Shown here: positions 8,798-18,907 of the stretch, piece after piece
Numbering within the stretch: position 1 is the stretch's first letter
Layout of the letters: every line of letters begins with the position of its first letter
Assembly: GCF_000011485.1 (NCBI RefSeq)
Contig: NC_005071.1
Location: 1,305,347 to 1,369,346, forward strand
Source of the DNA: Prochlorococcus marinus str. MIT 9313
GTDB lineage: Bacteria; Cyanobacteriota; Cyanobacteriia; PCC-6307; Cyanobiaceae
DNA: 64,000 nucleotides
Reading direction: 5' to 3'
The notes under the pieces: model-generated
Databases searched by the model: none
What the model saw: only the letters and a program-made list of their open reading frames with translations
What the model was told of the DNA's origin: nothing
Made by a program: the position numbers and the translations under genes

Positions 8798-9565
8798 TTA
8801 TGTTGCAAGCATGGCCTCCTGCTGACGAACGAGCTCAAAGAATTCCTGTTTAAGGCTAGAGTCATGCCTGAAAACACCTCGCACAACTGAGTTCACCATG
8901 GTGCACTGGGGTTCCATTACGCCACGTAATTTCATGCAATAATGCTCTGCCTTGACAATAATTCCAAGCCCCTGAGGCTCACATAGCCGCTCAATTTCAT
9001 CAGCCAAGATCATTACGGCCTCTTCCTGAATATGAGGTCTTGAAAATACCCAATCGGCAACTCTTGCAAACTTAGAGAGTCCAATCACACGGGTCCCTGG
9101 CTTGATCCCAATCCAGCAGTTACCCATGATCGGCACAAAGTGGTGGGAGCAGGCCGAACGGATCGTGATTGGTCCAACAGTATAAATCTCATCAAGCTGC
9201 TTAACGTTAGGAAAACTTGTAATCTTGGGCTGTTTCTGATAACGGCCCTTAAAAACTTCGTTGAGATACATGCGAGCAACTCGCTCGGCTGTCTCTTCTG
9301 TGTTGTGGTCATTATGAATATCAATCAACAGGCTTTGAAGTAGTTCTCGTACTCGATCGGCAACTTCTACTTCAAGCTCTTGCAACTCGCCTGGTTGAAT
9401 GTATTCCGAAATATTATCGTTAGCGAGAAAGGAAACACCTCCCGCAACAAACCGTGCGCGTATACGCTCGGAAATCTTGCTTGTATTGGCAATTTGACCA
9501 TTGTCAGGCGAAGCATTTTTGTCATTGCCAAGGCCTTTCGATGATGCTGGGATGATGGAAGTCAT
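8798..9565 (-). CDS. folE: GTP cyclohydrolase I
   Basis: It converts GTP to dihydroneopterin triphosphate, the first step of folate and pterin synthesis. The 255-residue protein has an N-terminal extension of about 35 residues, then the conserved enzyme. Zinc ligands are the Cys and second His of SACSHHFVP and the Cys of EHYCMKLRG; the catalytic GLSKFARV segment is present. The ATG at 9565 is preferred; a TTG at 9580 overlaps the stop of the upstream dehydrogenase gene and would add five residues. The two genes are therefore probably cotranscribed. Confidence 0.96.
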   Translation of the reverse strand: MTSIIPASSKGLGNDKNASPDNGQIANTSKISERIRARFVAGGVSFLANDNISEYIQPGELQELEVEVADRVRELLQSLLIDIHNDHNTEETAERVARMYLNEVFKGRYQKQPKITSFPNVKQLDEIYTVGPITIRSACSHHFVPIMGNCWIGIKPGTRVIGLSKFARVADWVFSRPHIQEEAVMILADEIERLCEPQGLGIIVKAEHYCMKLRGVMEPQCTMVNSVVRGVFRHDSSLKQEFFELVRQQEAMLAT

Positions 9566-9576
9566 TAAAGGCTGGT

Positions 9577-10284
9577 TCAAAAGGCGCCAGTGGCTGGCAT
9601 CAGAGTTAGATCTTCAATCACCTGTGATGGTGGCTGTTGGGCCAAGTGAAGAAGGGCAGCGGCAGCCTGCTCAACAGAAAGCATGGCGTCACGGTCGAAG
9701 CTACTTTGCACGGTTTCAGTATCCCAAAGAGGGGTATTGACCGAACCAAGCGTAAGGGTGCAAGCACGTATCCCATGATTGCGCTCCTCCGCTGCCAAGC
9801 AACTAGTAAAAGTAGCCAATGCTGCCTTGGTAGTGCAGTATGCACCCCACTGTGGAAAAGCATTGCGAGAGGCATGACTGCTCACATTGATCACCAATCC
9901 ACCGCTAGCACGCATCGCAGGCACCACAACAGAACACAATTGAAAGACACTAGTGAGATTCATCTGAAGCAACCATTGCCAACGATTCAAAGGCATGGAT
10001 AGAAGATCCCCTGTCCAAGCCGCCCCAGCATTGTTGATCAACACTGATGGGCAATGTCCCCGTCCAAGCAAATCCTCGATACCAGGAGCGATGGCTTCTG
10101 GATCAGCCAAATCGATTGATTTAAAAAGAACATTCTGGCCTGTACTTTTTAGCTCTTGGGAAAGTGCCTGAAGTGCATCTTGGCTGCGGGCTACCAACAT
10201 CAAATCCCAACCGGAATTGGCAAACAACCGCGCAGCTGCTTCTCCGATACCGCGGGATGCTCCAGTAATCAGGGCAGTAGGCAA
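9577..10284 (-). CDS. Short-chain dehydrogenase/reductase
   Basis: This is a classical NAD(P)-dependent short-chain dehydrogenase of 235 residues. It has the cofactor motif TGASRGIG near residues 7-14, NNAGA near 85-89, the serine in INVSS and the catalytic pair in YCTTK. The substrate is unknown. It lies between accA and folE on the same strand and may be part of the alkane/fatty acid block, but its sequence does not show FabG specificity. The start is TTG at 10284, 24 bp after accA. Confidence 0.85.
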   Translation of the reverse strand: MPTALITGASRGIGEAAARLFANSGWDLMLVARSQDALQALSQELKSTGQNVLFKSIDLADPEAIAPGIEDLLGRGHCPSVLINNAGAAWTGDLLSMPLNRWQWLLQMNLTSVFQLCSVVVPAMRASGGLVINVSSHASRNAFPQWGAYCTTKAALATFTSCLAAEERNHGIRACTLTLGSVNTPLWDTETVQSSFDRDAMLSVEQAAAALLHLAQQPPSQVIEDLTLMPATGAF

Positions 10285-10308
10285 GGAGCGAATGCAACCC
10301 CAATAACC

Positions 10309-11298
10309 CTAGGCAGGCAAGCCGGTTTCCGACGAGCTTGGATCGAGAACACGACCCATAGCCCGGAATTTTCGATACCGCGCTTCGCGAAGCTGATTAA
10401 CCTTTAAACCAAGAAGCTCATCGAGGTGCCGCTCGATAGCCTCTCTAAGCACCTCTCCCGCCTGAAGAGGGGCCCAGTTGTTGCCTCCAGCTGGTTCTGG
10501 AAGCACTTCATCCACCACTCCTAAGTTAAGGAGGTCTGGACCAGTGATCTTCAAAGCAGCAGCTGCCTCAGGAGCTTTGGCGGCATCTCTCCAAAGAATC
10601 GAAGCACAGGCTTCCGGACTGGCCACGGTGTAGACGCTGTGCTCAAACATGAGCAAACGATCAGCTACGCCAATTCCAAGAGCGCCACCCGAGCCTCCTT
10701 CACCAATCACCGTGGCAATCACAGGCACGCGCAAACGGAACATTTCACGCAAGTTGACTGCAATGGCTTCACCTTGCCCCTGCTCCTCGGCAAGCAGGCC
10801 TGCATATGCACCTGGCGTATCGATGAAAGTGAGGATGGGTAAACGAAAACGATCGGCATGATCCATCAGACGAAGAGCCTTGCGGTAACCACCAGGCGTA
10901 GCCATCCCAAAGTTTCTAGCCACATTTTCTTTTGTATCCCTGCCCTTTTGATGTCCGATCAGCAGCACAGAGCGCTTACCAATACGGCCCACACCACCAA
11001 CCAACGCCTGGTCGTCGCTACCACGACGGTCACCATGCAACTCAACCCAGTCGTCGCAAAACATTTGGATAAAATCCAAAGTGCTCGGCCGGTGAGGATG
11101 TCGCGCGACTTGTATTTTTTCGGCCGGTGTAAGAGCTTGAAAAATTTCCTCCCGTCTACGTGCCGCCAAAGTTTCTAACTGGAGTAACTGCTGACTGACA
11201 TCGACTTCGGAATCGCGTGCAAGCTCTCGGATCTGCTCAATCTGCTGCTCTAGTTCTACCAATGGCTTTTCGAACTCAAACAGATAACGACGAGCCAT
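10309..11298 (-). CDS. accA: Acetyl-CoA carboxylase carboxyltransferase subunit alpha
   Basis: With AccD it transfers the carboxyl group from biotin to acetyl-CoA to make malonyl-CoA for fatty acids. The 329-residue length is typical. The oxyanion loop [12 protein letters not shown] is present near residue 200, with [10 protein letters not shown] upstream and the N-terminal helical region [15 protein letters not shown]. It follows aar with a 26-bp gap, so carboxylase and acyl-ACP reductase are likely expressed together; this order is common in cyanobacteria. Confidence 0.97.
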   Translation of the reverse strand: MARRYLFEFEKPLVELEQQIEQIRELARDSEVDVSQQLLQLETLAARRREEIFQALTPAEKIQVARHPHRPSTLDFIQMFCDDWVELHGDRRGSDDQALVGGVGRIGKRSVLLIGHQKGRDTKENVARNFGMATPGGYRKALRLMDHADRFRLPILTFIDTPGAYAGLLAEEQGQGEAIAVNLREMFRLRVPVIATVIGEGGSGGALGIGVADRLLMFEHSVYTVASPEACASILWRDAAKAPEAAAALKITGPDLLNLGVVDEVLPEPAGGNNWAPLQAGEVLREAIERHLDELLGLKVNQLREARYRKFRAMGRVLDPSSSETGLPA

Positions 11299-11324
11299 GA
11301 CAAGAAAAGATCCGGAAACAAGGT

Positions 11325-12362
11325 TCAGGCTGCAGCAGCCTGAAGTTGGTGATTGAGATTGAGGCTTGAAAAACCATGACGCAAAGACGCCATGCCGATA
11401 AAATCCATTTTCTCAAGGGTGATCTGGTTACGCCCCCAACTGAAGTTTGTGTGGCAATTCTCAAACTCCAACAGCATTGCTTCTGCAAAACAGGCAAACA
11501 TTTGCCTCGCAGGCTTATCCATCTCTGCAATCCAGCCAACATCCCAGCTGATGTCATTGCAGAACTCAACGATTCCTCCTTTGAGAACATGCACCCCACT
11601 ACCAGCAAACTTTGCATCTAGGTTCTTCGGATAGCCCCCATCAATCATCAAGCAAGGCTTGCGCAAACTCTCCATATCGATTTCCAGGGTTCTAGGCATG
11701 CTGGCAACCCAAACCACAACATCAGCTTCAGGCAAGGCCTCTTCAAGACTCAATATTCTGCCGCCAGCCAATTCAGTTTGAAGATCTATAAGAGGTTGTT
11801 GCTGTCTAGCCACCAAAAGAAGTTCAGCGACACCAGTTCGAGCGGAAAGCCAACGGCAAACAGCACTACCTATATCGCCAGTTGCACCAACTACCGCTAC
11901 ACGCGCCTTGCTTAAATCAATGCCCAAAAGTGGGGCATTGTTCTCAAGCTGACGGCAAATAACCCAAGCCGTATGAGTGTTGCCGGTTGTGAATCGCTCC
12001 CATTCAAGCGTGGTGTTTCGTACATGTTGATGCTTAAGAAGATTGAAGTTCTCAAAAATAATTGAGGTAAATCCGCCTAGGGCACTTATCTGAATGCCTC
12101 TCTTCTGGGCCATTTCCATGGCATTGAGAACTTTGCGACGGGCAGTTTTGAACCGACTCAACATTTCTGGCACAAAACATGAATCGATATAAGCGCCTTC
12201 TATTTTCTTTCCTGTAAGGCTTTCTACCTCTATCTGTTCCAAAAACTGCGGAGGAGCACTGCACCAAACATCCAGGTCTCCATCTAGATGGTCATAGCCA
12301 ATCTGAAGTGCCGTCTTCCTGGCATCTTCAAAACTGGTGGAATGACCGATCAGACCAAACAT
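11325..12362 (-). CDS. aar: Long-chain acyl-[acyl-carrier-protein] reductase
   Basis: It reduces fatty acyl-ACP to the fatty aldehyde, the first step of cyanobacterial alkane synthesis. The 345-residue protein begins [10 protein letters not shown] as in the family. The NADPH-binding motif [13 protein letters not shown] is at residues 157-169, and the thioester-forming cysteine is Cys291 in FACFAEAM. It sits downstream of ado with a 165-bp gap that contains its own promoter-like sequence, and upstream of accA. Length and active site are intact. Confidence 0.97.
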   Translation of the reverse strand: MFGLIGHSTSFEDARKTALQIGYDHLDGDLDVWCSAPPQFLEQIEVESLTGKKIEGAYIDSCFVPEMLSRFKTARRKVLNAMEMAQKRGIQISALGGFTSIIFENFNLLKHQHVRNTTLEWERFTTGNTHTAWVICRQLENNAPLLGIDLSKARVAVVGATGDIGSAVCRWLSARTGVAELLLVARQQQPLIDLQTELAGGRILSLEEALPEADVVVWVASMPRTLEIDMESLRKPCLMIDGGYPKNLDAKFAGSGVHVLKGGIVEFCNDISWDVGWIAEMDKPARQMFACFAEAMLLEFENCHTNFSWGRNQITLEKMDFIGMASLRHGFSSLNLNHQLQAAAA

Positions 12363-12394
12363 GTAGTGCTGACATACGAAAAAACTGAGCCCAC

Positions 12395-12423
12395 CCTATA
12401 AGCCCTGAAGAGGTCCAAGTCAA
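12395..12423 (-). promoter_or_regulatory. Sigma-70-type promoter for aar
   Basis: On the minus strand TTGACT (12423-12418) is followed after exactly 17 bp by TATAGG (12400-12395), which predicts a transcript start near 12388 and a leader of about 26 bases before the aar ATG. A promoter between ado and aar agrees with reports of separate transcription of the two genes in other cyanobacteria. No strong ribosome-binding site follows. Confidence 0.5.
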
Positions 12424-12527
12424 CCATAATCCCATTAATGCTGGTCTTTACGGTCCAGTGTTTGAACTTCGACCAAGCTGCTCACGAATGGATACAAGGG
12501 GAAAGGAAGGCCCATAAGCAGCAGAGT

Positions 12528-13259
12528 TCAGCTCACAAGAGCTGCCGCTGCCATACGGGTAATTTCACGAGTGTTAAAGCCAATCTCAGTGAGAGATTCC
12601 TGGTAGGCGATTAAGAAATCCTCAATCAGATCTTCCTTATCCATCTGCAGCACGGCAGCATCACCTGCTACCTGATCAAGCATCCGGCGAATCAGAGGCA
12701 GGTTCTCGCGATTGGCCTCAAGCAACTCCTCACGGCAACTCTCCAGATTGGCCTTGAGCCAAGCCTCGCCATAATTGAGGTGTGTGTACTCGTCCTTCAC
12801 GACACCTTCAGTAATCTTGCGAGCAAAGGGGTCAGAAACAGGGATATAGGTGTGATAAGCCGAAATAGCAAAGGCTTCAATCAAGAGCGCCTGGATCAGC
12901 AAGCATGTAGGTGTTTTCCCCTGCCCTAAAGCTGTCTGGAAGTTGTCACGCAAAGGAGCAAAAAACTCCCTTGCGAAGTCCATGTCAGCCTCAACGCCAA
13001 GGTTCTTGCCGCAAGCTGTAAAGCCCTTCTTGTGCCTCATCTCCATCTTGGCAAGCCGCTTGAGCTCTTCGACATGATCGGGAAGCAGCGTGCCAATCGC
13101 GATGTAATTGTCATGGGCTTCCTGTTCGCCCTCAATGACTATTGCGTTGATTCTGCTGTATGCATCCTTATATCTATCTGAAGTGAAGTCTGGCAGGGCT
13201 TCTGAAGATCCAACAGTGCTGTCAAGAACAGCTGCCACAGGCATCTCAAGCGTAGGCAT
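12528..13259 (-). CDS. ado: Aldehyde-deformylating oxygenase
   Basis: It converts fatty aldehydes to the C-1-shorter alkane plus formate, using O2 and reduced ferredoxin. The 243-residue helical ferritin-like protein carries all six di-iron ligands: Glu45, Glu73, His76, Glu128, Glu157 and His160. As far as I can recall it equals the crystallised PMT1231 protein of Prochlorococcus MIT9313, which is the best clue to the source strain. It is the first gene of the ado-aar-accA block. I see no Shine-Dalgarno sequence before the ATG. Confidence 0.98.
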   Translation of the reverse strand: MPTLEMPVAAVLDSTVGSSEALPDFTSDRYKDAYSRINAIVIEGEQEAHDNYIAIGTLLPDHVEELKRLAKMEMRHKKGFTACGKNLGVEADMDFAREFFAPLRDNFQTALGQGKTPTCLLIQALLIEAFAISAYHTYIPVSDPFARKITEGVVKDEYTHLNYGEAWLKANLESCREELLEANRENLPLIRRMLDQVAGDAAVLQMDKEDLIEDFLIAYQESLTEIGFNTREITRMAAAALVS

Positions 13260-13333
13260 GGATCTTTTAAAAGTCGTAAGTCGAGAGACTTTAACCCTCT
13301 ACTAGGGAAAATTGACTCAAGCCGCCCTTTAAA

Positions 13334-14155
13334 TCACAAGCATTCTGGTTCTCTCACCGGAGGCCATTGGCTTCCCATCAGGCTGATCAGCAAATTAACC
13401 CAGTGATCAACCAAAGCCTGCTCCAATGCTTTCCCTAGCGCAGCATTAGCCTCTCGACTATCACCGATCACCCCGGACTCACTGAAATCGTCCGTAAGCC
13501 AAGCACATGGAGCATGGCCCTCAAGGCTCCAACCCATCGGCGGAGTGGTAGATAGGCCAGGGGTGTAGTGGTCACCATCGACAGGGCGATCAAGCCCTAC
13601 CAGCTCAGGCGCCATGGACAGCATCAGGCTGGTCTCAGCCAGACCAGCATGCAGGCCTACCTCACGCTCACTTTCAGGGAGCAAATCCTTTAATGCCCCG
13701 ACACCACTCCAGAGAAAACAGGGCAATACAGCCATCGCAGGGCATTGAGCACGAAGCTGCCGAGCCGCCACATGCAATAAGCCAATCTGGCCTCCATGTG
13801 CATTGAAAAGCAGCAAACGACGAACTCCCATGGCCGCCAATTGCTGACCAACTTCGATGACCAGCTGAAACATCAGGTTCGCTGAAAGGGAAAGAGTTCC
13901 TGGGAATGCCTCATGTTCCGGAGAAAATCCCAATGACTGGGCTGGCAACATCCAGATCGGCAGGTCAGCAGGCAAGCGTTCAAGGACCTCTACCAACATC
14001 CGCTCTGCGAAAAAAGCGTCCGTTATCAGAGGCAAATGCGGACCATGCTGTTCACAGGCCCCGAATGGCCAAACCAAGGTGGATCCCTCCAGACCAACCG
14101 CTTCTGCAGCCTCTGGCCAGCTGAGATGGTCAAAACGCCTGCAAGAAATAGACAT
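13334..14155 (-). CDS. Creatininase-family amidohydrolase
   Basis: The 273-residue product belongs to the creatininase superfamily, metal-dependent hydrolases that include creatininase and MftE-like peptidases. Family motifs visible are WPFGACEQHGPHLPL near residues 30-44, with Glu and His metal ligands, TDAFFAE just after, LLFNAHGGQIG near 115 and the late LHAGLAETSLML stretch. The physiological substrate is unknown. The ATG at 14155, preceded by GGGG, is chosen over a TTG three codons earlier. It is divergent from the S1-domain gene, with 69 bp between starts. Confidence 0.85.
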   Translation of the reverse strand: MSISCRRFDHLSWPEAAEAVGLEGSTLVWPFGACEQHGPHLPLITDAFFAERMLVEVLERLPADLPIWMLPAQSLGFSPEHEAFPGTLSLSANLMFQLVIEVGQQLAAMGVRRLLLFNAHGGQIGLLHVAARQLRAQCPAMAVLPCFLWSGVGALKDLLPESEREVGLHAGLAETSLMLSMAPELVGLDRPVDGDHYTPGLSTTPPMGWSLEGHAPCAWLTDDFSESGVIGDSREANAALGKALEQALVDHWVNLLISLMGSQWPPVREPECL

Positions 14156-14224
14156 CAGCCCCAATCTGCGAACAGAACCCCACCCTGCCTGTCAGAATGC
14201 TTGATCGACGACCCCAAGGCCCCC

Positions 14225-15490
14225 ATGGCGGGATCAGGCAGTCCGCAGCCCAATAGACCAAAGCCCCCTAAACCCGCAGCGGAAGCCCCTCGCAAGCCCC
14301 TGCAGGTCATGCACATCAGCAAGCGTGGGGAACAAGACAAGCTAGTGCGAGAAGCCGCCGAAATAACTTCACCTGGCAGTAAAGCAACTGCAGCATCAGG
14401 CCAGCTCAGCAACGCCCCCAATCGATCCGTCTCAGCTGATGCAGCCTCAGATGAGAGTCGTTTTGATCTCGGCGAGCTGCAAAACATGACGATGGCCGAT
14501 CTACTTGGTCCGGCCGATCAGTCACGCCGAAGCGCTTCGGCCCCAAAGGGCATCGATCATCGCAACGAAGAAGGGCAATCCAACCCAGCACGCAGTGTCG
14601 ACGATTTCGACTTCGATGAAGACGCCTTCTTGGCTGCTCTCGATGAAAACGAACCAATTGGAACCACAGGGGAAGTGGCTACAGGCAAGGTCATCGCTTT
14701 GGAAAGTGATGGTGTTTACGTCGACATCGGCGGGAAAGCACCAGGCTTTATGCCCAAAAATGAATGCGGCCTTGGCGTGATTACCAACCTCAAAGAGCGC
14801 TTCCCAAAGGGTTTAGAGGTCGAAGTACTCGTCACTCGAGAGCAAAATGCCGATGGGATGGTCACCATCAGCTGTCGAGCTCTAGAGCTGCGTAAGAGCT
14901 GGAGCAAGGTGCAGCAGATGGAGAAGGAAGGCAAGGTCGCCCAGGTCAAGGTCAATGGATTCAACCGTGGTGGAGTGACCTGCGACCTTGAAGGCCTGAG
15001 AGGATTTATTCCCCGCTCTCAGCTCCAAAATGGAGAGAATCACGAAGCGCTTATCGGAAAAACCCTTGGTGTGGCATTCCTGGAAGTCAATCCAGAAACC
15101 CGCAAGCTGGTGCTTTCAGAGAAGCGGGCCGCTACCGCCGCCCGCTTCTCTGAACTTGAAGTAGGACAGCTCGTGGAAGGTCAAGTCGTAGCAGTGAAGC
15201 CCTACGGTTTCTTCATAGACCTAGGCGGTGTGAGTGGCCTCCTTCACCAATCCATGATCACCGGTGGCAGTCTTAGATCCCTGCGGGAGGTATTCAACCA
15301 AGGCGATCGAGTCAAAGCCTTGATCACCGAAATGGACCCTGGTCGCGGACGCATTGCCCTGAACACAGCCCTACTGGAAGGACAACCGGGCGAACTCCTA
15401 ATTGAAAAAGATAAGGTTATGGCTGAAGCGACTGATCGAGCCAACAAAGCTCGTAACGTCCTTAGGCAGCAGGAACAGTCAGCAGGATGA
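14225..15490 (+). CDS. S1-domain RNA-binding protein (ribosomal protein S1-like)
   Basis: The 421-residue protein has a Pro/Ser/Ala-rich disordered N-terminus of about 130 residues and then three S1 OB-fold repeats. They start near GEVATGKVIALESDGVYVD, AQVKVNGFNRGGVTCDLEG and VEGQVVAVKPYGFFIDLGG; the last two carry the usual F-I-P or L-L-H ends. Cyanobacteria have a shorter second S1 (Rps1b/Nbp1 type), which this resembles. ATG at 14225 is preferred because the open frame upstream runs antisense to the creatininase gene. It overlaps the Tab2 gene by ATGA. Confidence 0.88.
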   Translation: MAGSGSPQPNRPKPPKPAAEAPRKPLQVMHISKRGEQDKLVREAAEITSPGSKATAASGQLSNAPNRSVSADAASDESRFDLGELQNMTMADLLGPADQSRRSASAPKGIDHRNEEGQSNPARSVDDFDFDEDAFLAALDENEPIGTTGEVATGKVIALESDGVYVDIGGKAPGFMPKNECGLGVITNLKERFPKGLEVEVLVTREQNADGMVTISCRALELRKSWSKVQQMEKEGKVAQVKVNGFNRGGVTCDLEGLRGFIPRSQLQNGENHEALIGKTLGVAFLEVNPETRKLVLSEKRAATAARFSELEVGQLVEGQVVAVKPYGFFIDLGGVSGLLHQSMITGGSLRSLREVFNQGDRVKALITEMDPGRGRIALNTALLEGQPGELLIEKDKVMAEATDRANKARNVLRQQEQSAG

Positions 15491-16386
15491 TTGCTGCCAA
15501 TACGCCCAACATCACAGACCAACACCCTAAGACTGACTGGGAGCTCGACTTCTACTCGCGACCAATCCTTGAATCTGACGGCAAAAAACGTTGGGAGTTG
15601 TTAATTAGCAGCTCACAGGACCCGTCAGGAACTGCACCATTCCGCTGGGTAAAACGCTGCCCTGCAGGAGAAGTCAATTCACTGTGGCTGACCGACGCCC
15701 TGAGAGAGGCCCTTAAAGACTCTCAGGAACAAGGCTGGGAGGCCCCTCTCAGGCTTCGCTGTTGGCGTATATCGATGCGCACCATGGTGCAACGGGCTGC
15801 CGCAGAGCTTGGCATCGAAGTCATTCCAAGCCGCAGAACCTATGCCCTACTCGACTGGCTCGCCGAGCGAGAACGGGATGTCTACCCCCTTGAGGAGGGC
15901 TACATGGCTGGTCCACTGGCTCCTCCCCCAACTCCGATACCAACACCCCCAGTACCTCTACCTGAGGCTGTAAGGGGAGACGCCTGGAGCTGGGCCTCCC
16001 TACCCTTAGGTTTGCTACGCGAAGCCCAAGAGTGGCCAATCGGCTTCGGCGGCCTACTACCAGTTGGAGCAAACGACAACGACAACATCCCCGTGCCAGG
16101 TGTACGGATGTTCAGTCAAACCCGTGCTTTGGCTCTAGCAGGCTGGCTTGGAGGCCTGGAACCAGTTTGCTTGGCCGTCGATGGCACGCAGCTGATGCTT
16201 GAAGCAGGTCAAGACGATCGCTGGCTGGTGACGGATTTGGATGACAAAACAGCCACGGCAGTTCAACAGAGCCTCCTAGAGGCAAGAGAGCAAGCCGGCG
16301 GACTGCAATTCATCTCTGTGCAGACCTCCCCAGAGGAAAAACGATTTGCTGGTTTCTGGATGCTGCGTGACCTGCCGCAACCATGA
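15487..16386 (+). CDS. Tab2/Atab2-family RNA-binding protein
   Basis: The 299-residue protein begins with the family signature DWELDFYSRPI (Tab2, DUF1092). Tab2 of Chlamydomonas and ATAB2 of Arabidopsis bind the 5' leaders of photosystem mRNAs and are needed for PSI (psaB) translation; a similar role here is inferred. A proline-rich linker lies near residues 142-160. It is coupled to the S1-domain gene by a 4-bp ATGA overlap and to the next gene the same way, so two RNA-binding proteins are translated together. Confidence 0.9.
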   Translation: MIAANTPNITDQHPKTDWELDFYSRPILESDGKKRWELLISSSQDPSGTAPFRWVKRCPAGEVNSLWLTDALREALKDSQEQGWEAPLRLRCWRISMRTMVQRAAAELGIEVIPSRRTYALLDWLAERERDVYPLEEGYMAGPLAPPPTPIPTPPVPLPEAVRGDAWSWASLPLGLLREAQEWPIGFGGLLPVGANDNDNIPVPGVRMFSQTRALALAGWLGGLEPVCLAVDGTQLMLEAGQDDRWLVTDLDDKTATAVQQSLLEAREQAGGLQFISVQTSPEEKRFAGFWMLRDLPQP

Positions 16387-17237
16387 CATCGCTGGGGCCG
16401 GCAACGGAAACTGACAACCAAGACCCGCTTGCCACTCCAGATACCCTTTTCAACCAACTCAAAGGATGGACCTGGGTTGGTTGCTATGGGGGCTACTACC
16501 TGCAGGCCGACCTTCTACAAAAAGCTGGTTTCGAACATGGATTCTTCACGCGACGCTGGCAAGATCGAGGCCCCGATCAACTAGCTGGTTACCTAAGCGC
16601 AGGCATTAGCGTTCATAGACCCCAACAAGTTCATGGCGGCAAGGTGCTCCCAGCCTCACAAGCCAACCGCCCACCCTGGCCGGAAGCTGATGGCCTCGTA
16701 AGCGACAGGGGTGGACAAAGTCTCTGGGTCTGCACTGCCGACTGCACTCCAATACTGATTGCCGACCAGTACACGGGGCATGCAGCCGCATGTCATGTGG
16801 GCTGGCGAGGCGTAGCCGCCAAAATCCTGCAGGAAGCTCTAGCAAAGTTGGAATCTCGAGGAGCAAAAATCGAGACTCTGCTTGTTGCTCTAGGACCAGC
16901 TGTAAGCGGGTCCAACTATCAGATTCAAGTTGATGTTGCAGAAGCTGTGGCCAAAAGCCTCGAAGCAGATCCAAACAACCCACCAATCCAGCTGGAGAAA
17001 CGGCTCTCCGCACTAAAAGAACGAGGCATTCTCGATGCAGACAAACAGCCACAGCGATTGCGTCTCGACATTCGCTTGGCTGCTGCTGAACAACTAAAAC
17101 GAGCTGGGTTAAGCAGCGAGCAGATCAGCAGTTGCCCGCTATGCACAGTGACAGAGCCCAGCCTCTTTTACTCATGGCGCAGGGACCACATCAAAGCTGT
17201 GCAGTGGAGTGGAATCGTTGCTCAAGCTGAAGACTGA
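16383..17237 (+). CDS. Laccase-domain protein (YfiH/PgeF family)
   Basis: The 284-residue protein has the family's metal-binding motifs: QVHGGKVL near residue 83, WVCTADCTPILIAD near 117 and HVGWRGVAAKIL near 139. Family members act on purine nucleosides or edit peptidoglycan precursors (PgeF); the older polyphenol oxidase name is doubtful. It is third in the S1-Tab2 operon through an ATGA overlap, and its last 16 bp overlap the convergent FAD oxidoreductase gene. Confidence 0.87.
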   Translation: MTSLGPATETDNQDPLATPDTLFNQLKGWTWVGCYGGYYLQADLLQKAGFEHGFFTRRWQDRGPDQLAGYLSAGISVHRPQQVHGGKVLPASQANRPPWPEADGLVSDRGGQSLWVCTADCTPILIADQYTGHAAACHVGWRGVAAKILQEALAKLESRGAKIETLLVALGPAVSGSNYQIQVDVAEAVAKSLEADPNNPPIQLEKRLSALKERGILDADKQPQRLRLDIRLAAAEQLKRAGLSSEQISSCPLCTVTEPSLFYSWRRDHIKAVQWSGIVAQAED

Positions 17238-18898
17238 GCAACCACAAGCTGTTTCGCCAGGGCTTCTGCAGCCCTAATCCCATCAATGCCAGCCGAAAGG
17301 ATGCCTCCGGCATAACCAGCCCCTTCTCCAGCAGGAATCAGCCCAGTGGTGTTAAGCGACTCAAAGGAGTTATCCCTGGGAATACGCACAGGCGATGAGG
17401 TACGGGTCTCAACCCCAGTGAGTACAGCATCAGGATGCTCATAGCCTGGTAAACGCCTAGCGAAGGCCGGCAAGGCCTCTCTTAAAGCCTCAATCAACGG
17501 AGCCGGCAACATCTGATTGAGGTCAACCAACGTGATCCCTGGCAGATAAGAGGGAATCACCTCACCAAGGCAAGTTGTAGGCCTGCCCGCCTGGAAATCC
17601 TCCTGGCGCTGAGCAGGGGCGCAATATCCACCCCCTCCAAGCTGAAAAGCCCTTCGTTCCAAGTCCCGCTGCAAGGCCACTCCTGCCAAAGGATCTCCTG
17701 GCCAACGCTCATAACTGCACAAATCCTGATGCTCCAAATTCACAACCAAGGCACTGTTGGCATTGCGTTCATTGCGCGTGTGTTGACTCATGCCATTGGT
17801 AACCACGCAATCTGCTTGCGATGTAGCACCCACCACAACTCCCCCCGGACACATGCAGAAGCTATAGACAGAGCGGCCATTACGAGCGTGATGAACCAAC
17901 TTGTATTCCGCATGGCCGAGTTGTGGATGACCCACCATTGGACCCCAGCGCGCGCGATCGATCAGAGGCTGGGGGTGTTCGATGCGGAGTCCTACAGAAA
18001 AGGGCTTGGCCTCAAGCTTCACGCCAACCCTTTCCAACATGGCGAAGCTGTCCCGGGCTGAATGACCCAGGGCAAATAACACATGCCGACTGCTAATTGT
18101 GCTGCCATCGGCAAGCTTCAGCCCTACCACCTGCAAAGGCTTGCCAGTGCGTGAATGATCTAAATCTCGCCGCAGCAGCAATTCATCAACTCGAGTCTCA
18201 AATCGAATCTCACCACCAAGCTCCTCAATTCTGGCGCGCATTCCACGCACCACCGTGGCCAATTTGTAGGTGCCAATGTGAGGTCGGTGCACCGTAAGGA
18301 TCTCTGGATTGGCTCCACTGGCCACCAATTCTTCAAGCACCTTGCGCCCATAGTGTTCAGGGTCACTCACCTGGCTATAAAGCTTTCCGTCTGAGAAAGT
18401 CCCCGCCCCACCTTCACCGAATTGGGCATTGGAATCAGGATTGAAAGGCCGCTGTCCCCTCCAGAAAGCAAAGGTTTCTAGCGTGCGCTTTTTGATCGAC
18501 TGACCGCGCTCCAACAGCAAAGGCTTGAAACCCATCTGTGCCAGAAGCAGAGCTGCAAAGTAACCACAAGGGCCTGCACCCACCACAACCGGCCGCTGCG
18601 TTTCTACTTGAGGGAAATCTGTTGGCGCCTGCGCAACTGGGTAATAGCGGGTGTCTGGAGCCTTACGAATCTTTTGATTGCCTGCGTGGCGTTTCAACAG
18701 AGCAGCTTCCCCTCGAACCTTCACATCCGCGCTGTAGATGAACTGGATCCGCTCATGACGTCGAGCGTCAATACTTCGTTTCACCAGCCTGTGATTGATG
18801 AGCTGGGAAGGCGGAATACGCAACCGCTTAAGGATGACTGCTTCGATCGCCTCTGGCGAATGATCAAGGGGAAGCTTCAACTCACTCAACCGCAACAC
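17222..18898 (-). CDS. FAD-dependent oxidoreductase (COG2509 type)
   Basis: The 558-residue protein is an uncharacterised FAD-dependent dehydrogenase widespread in cyanobacteria and plastids. An N-terminal region of about 100 residues (LSELKLPLDHSPEAIEAVIL) precedes the Rossmann motif VVGAGPCGYFAALLLAQMG. It also shows FGEGGAGTFSDGKLY, a CMCPGGVVV segment and the C-terminal flavin motif GEGAGYAGGILSAGIDG. The start is GTG at 18898, supported by GAGGTGAT seven bases upstream. The substrate is unknown. Confidence 0.85.
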   Translation of the reverse strand: MLRLSELKLPLDHSPEAIEAVILKRLRIPPSQLINHRLVKRSIDARRHERIQFIYSADVKVRGEAALLKRHAGNQKIRKAPDTRYYPVAQAPTDFPQVETQRPVVVGAGPCGYFAALLLAQMGFKPLLLERGQSIKKRTLETFAFWRGQRPFNPDSNAQFGEGGAGTFSDGKLYSQVSDPEHYGRKVLEELVASGANPEILTVHRPHIGTYKLATVVRGMRARIEELGGEIRFETRVDELLLRRDLDHSRTGKPLQVVGLKLADGSTISSRHVLFALGHSARDSFAMLERVGVKLEAKPFSVGLRIEHPQPLIDRARWGPMVGHPQLGHAEYKLVHHARNGRSVYSFCMCPGGVVVGATSQADCVVTNGMSQHTRNERNANSALVVNLEHQDLCSYERWPGDPLAGVALQRDLERRAFQLGGGGYCAPAQRQEDFQAGRPTTCLGEVIPSYLPGITLVDLNQMLPAPLIEALREALPAFARRLPGYEHPDAVLTGVETRTSSPVRIPRDNSFESLNTTGLIPAGEGAGYAGGILSAGIDGIRAAEALAKQLVVAQSSA

Positions 18899-18907
18899 GT
18901 CATCACC

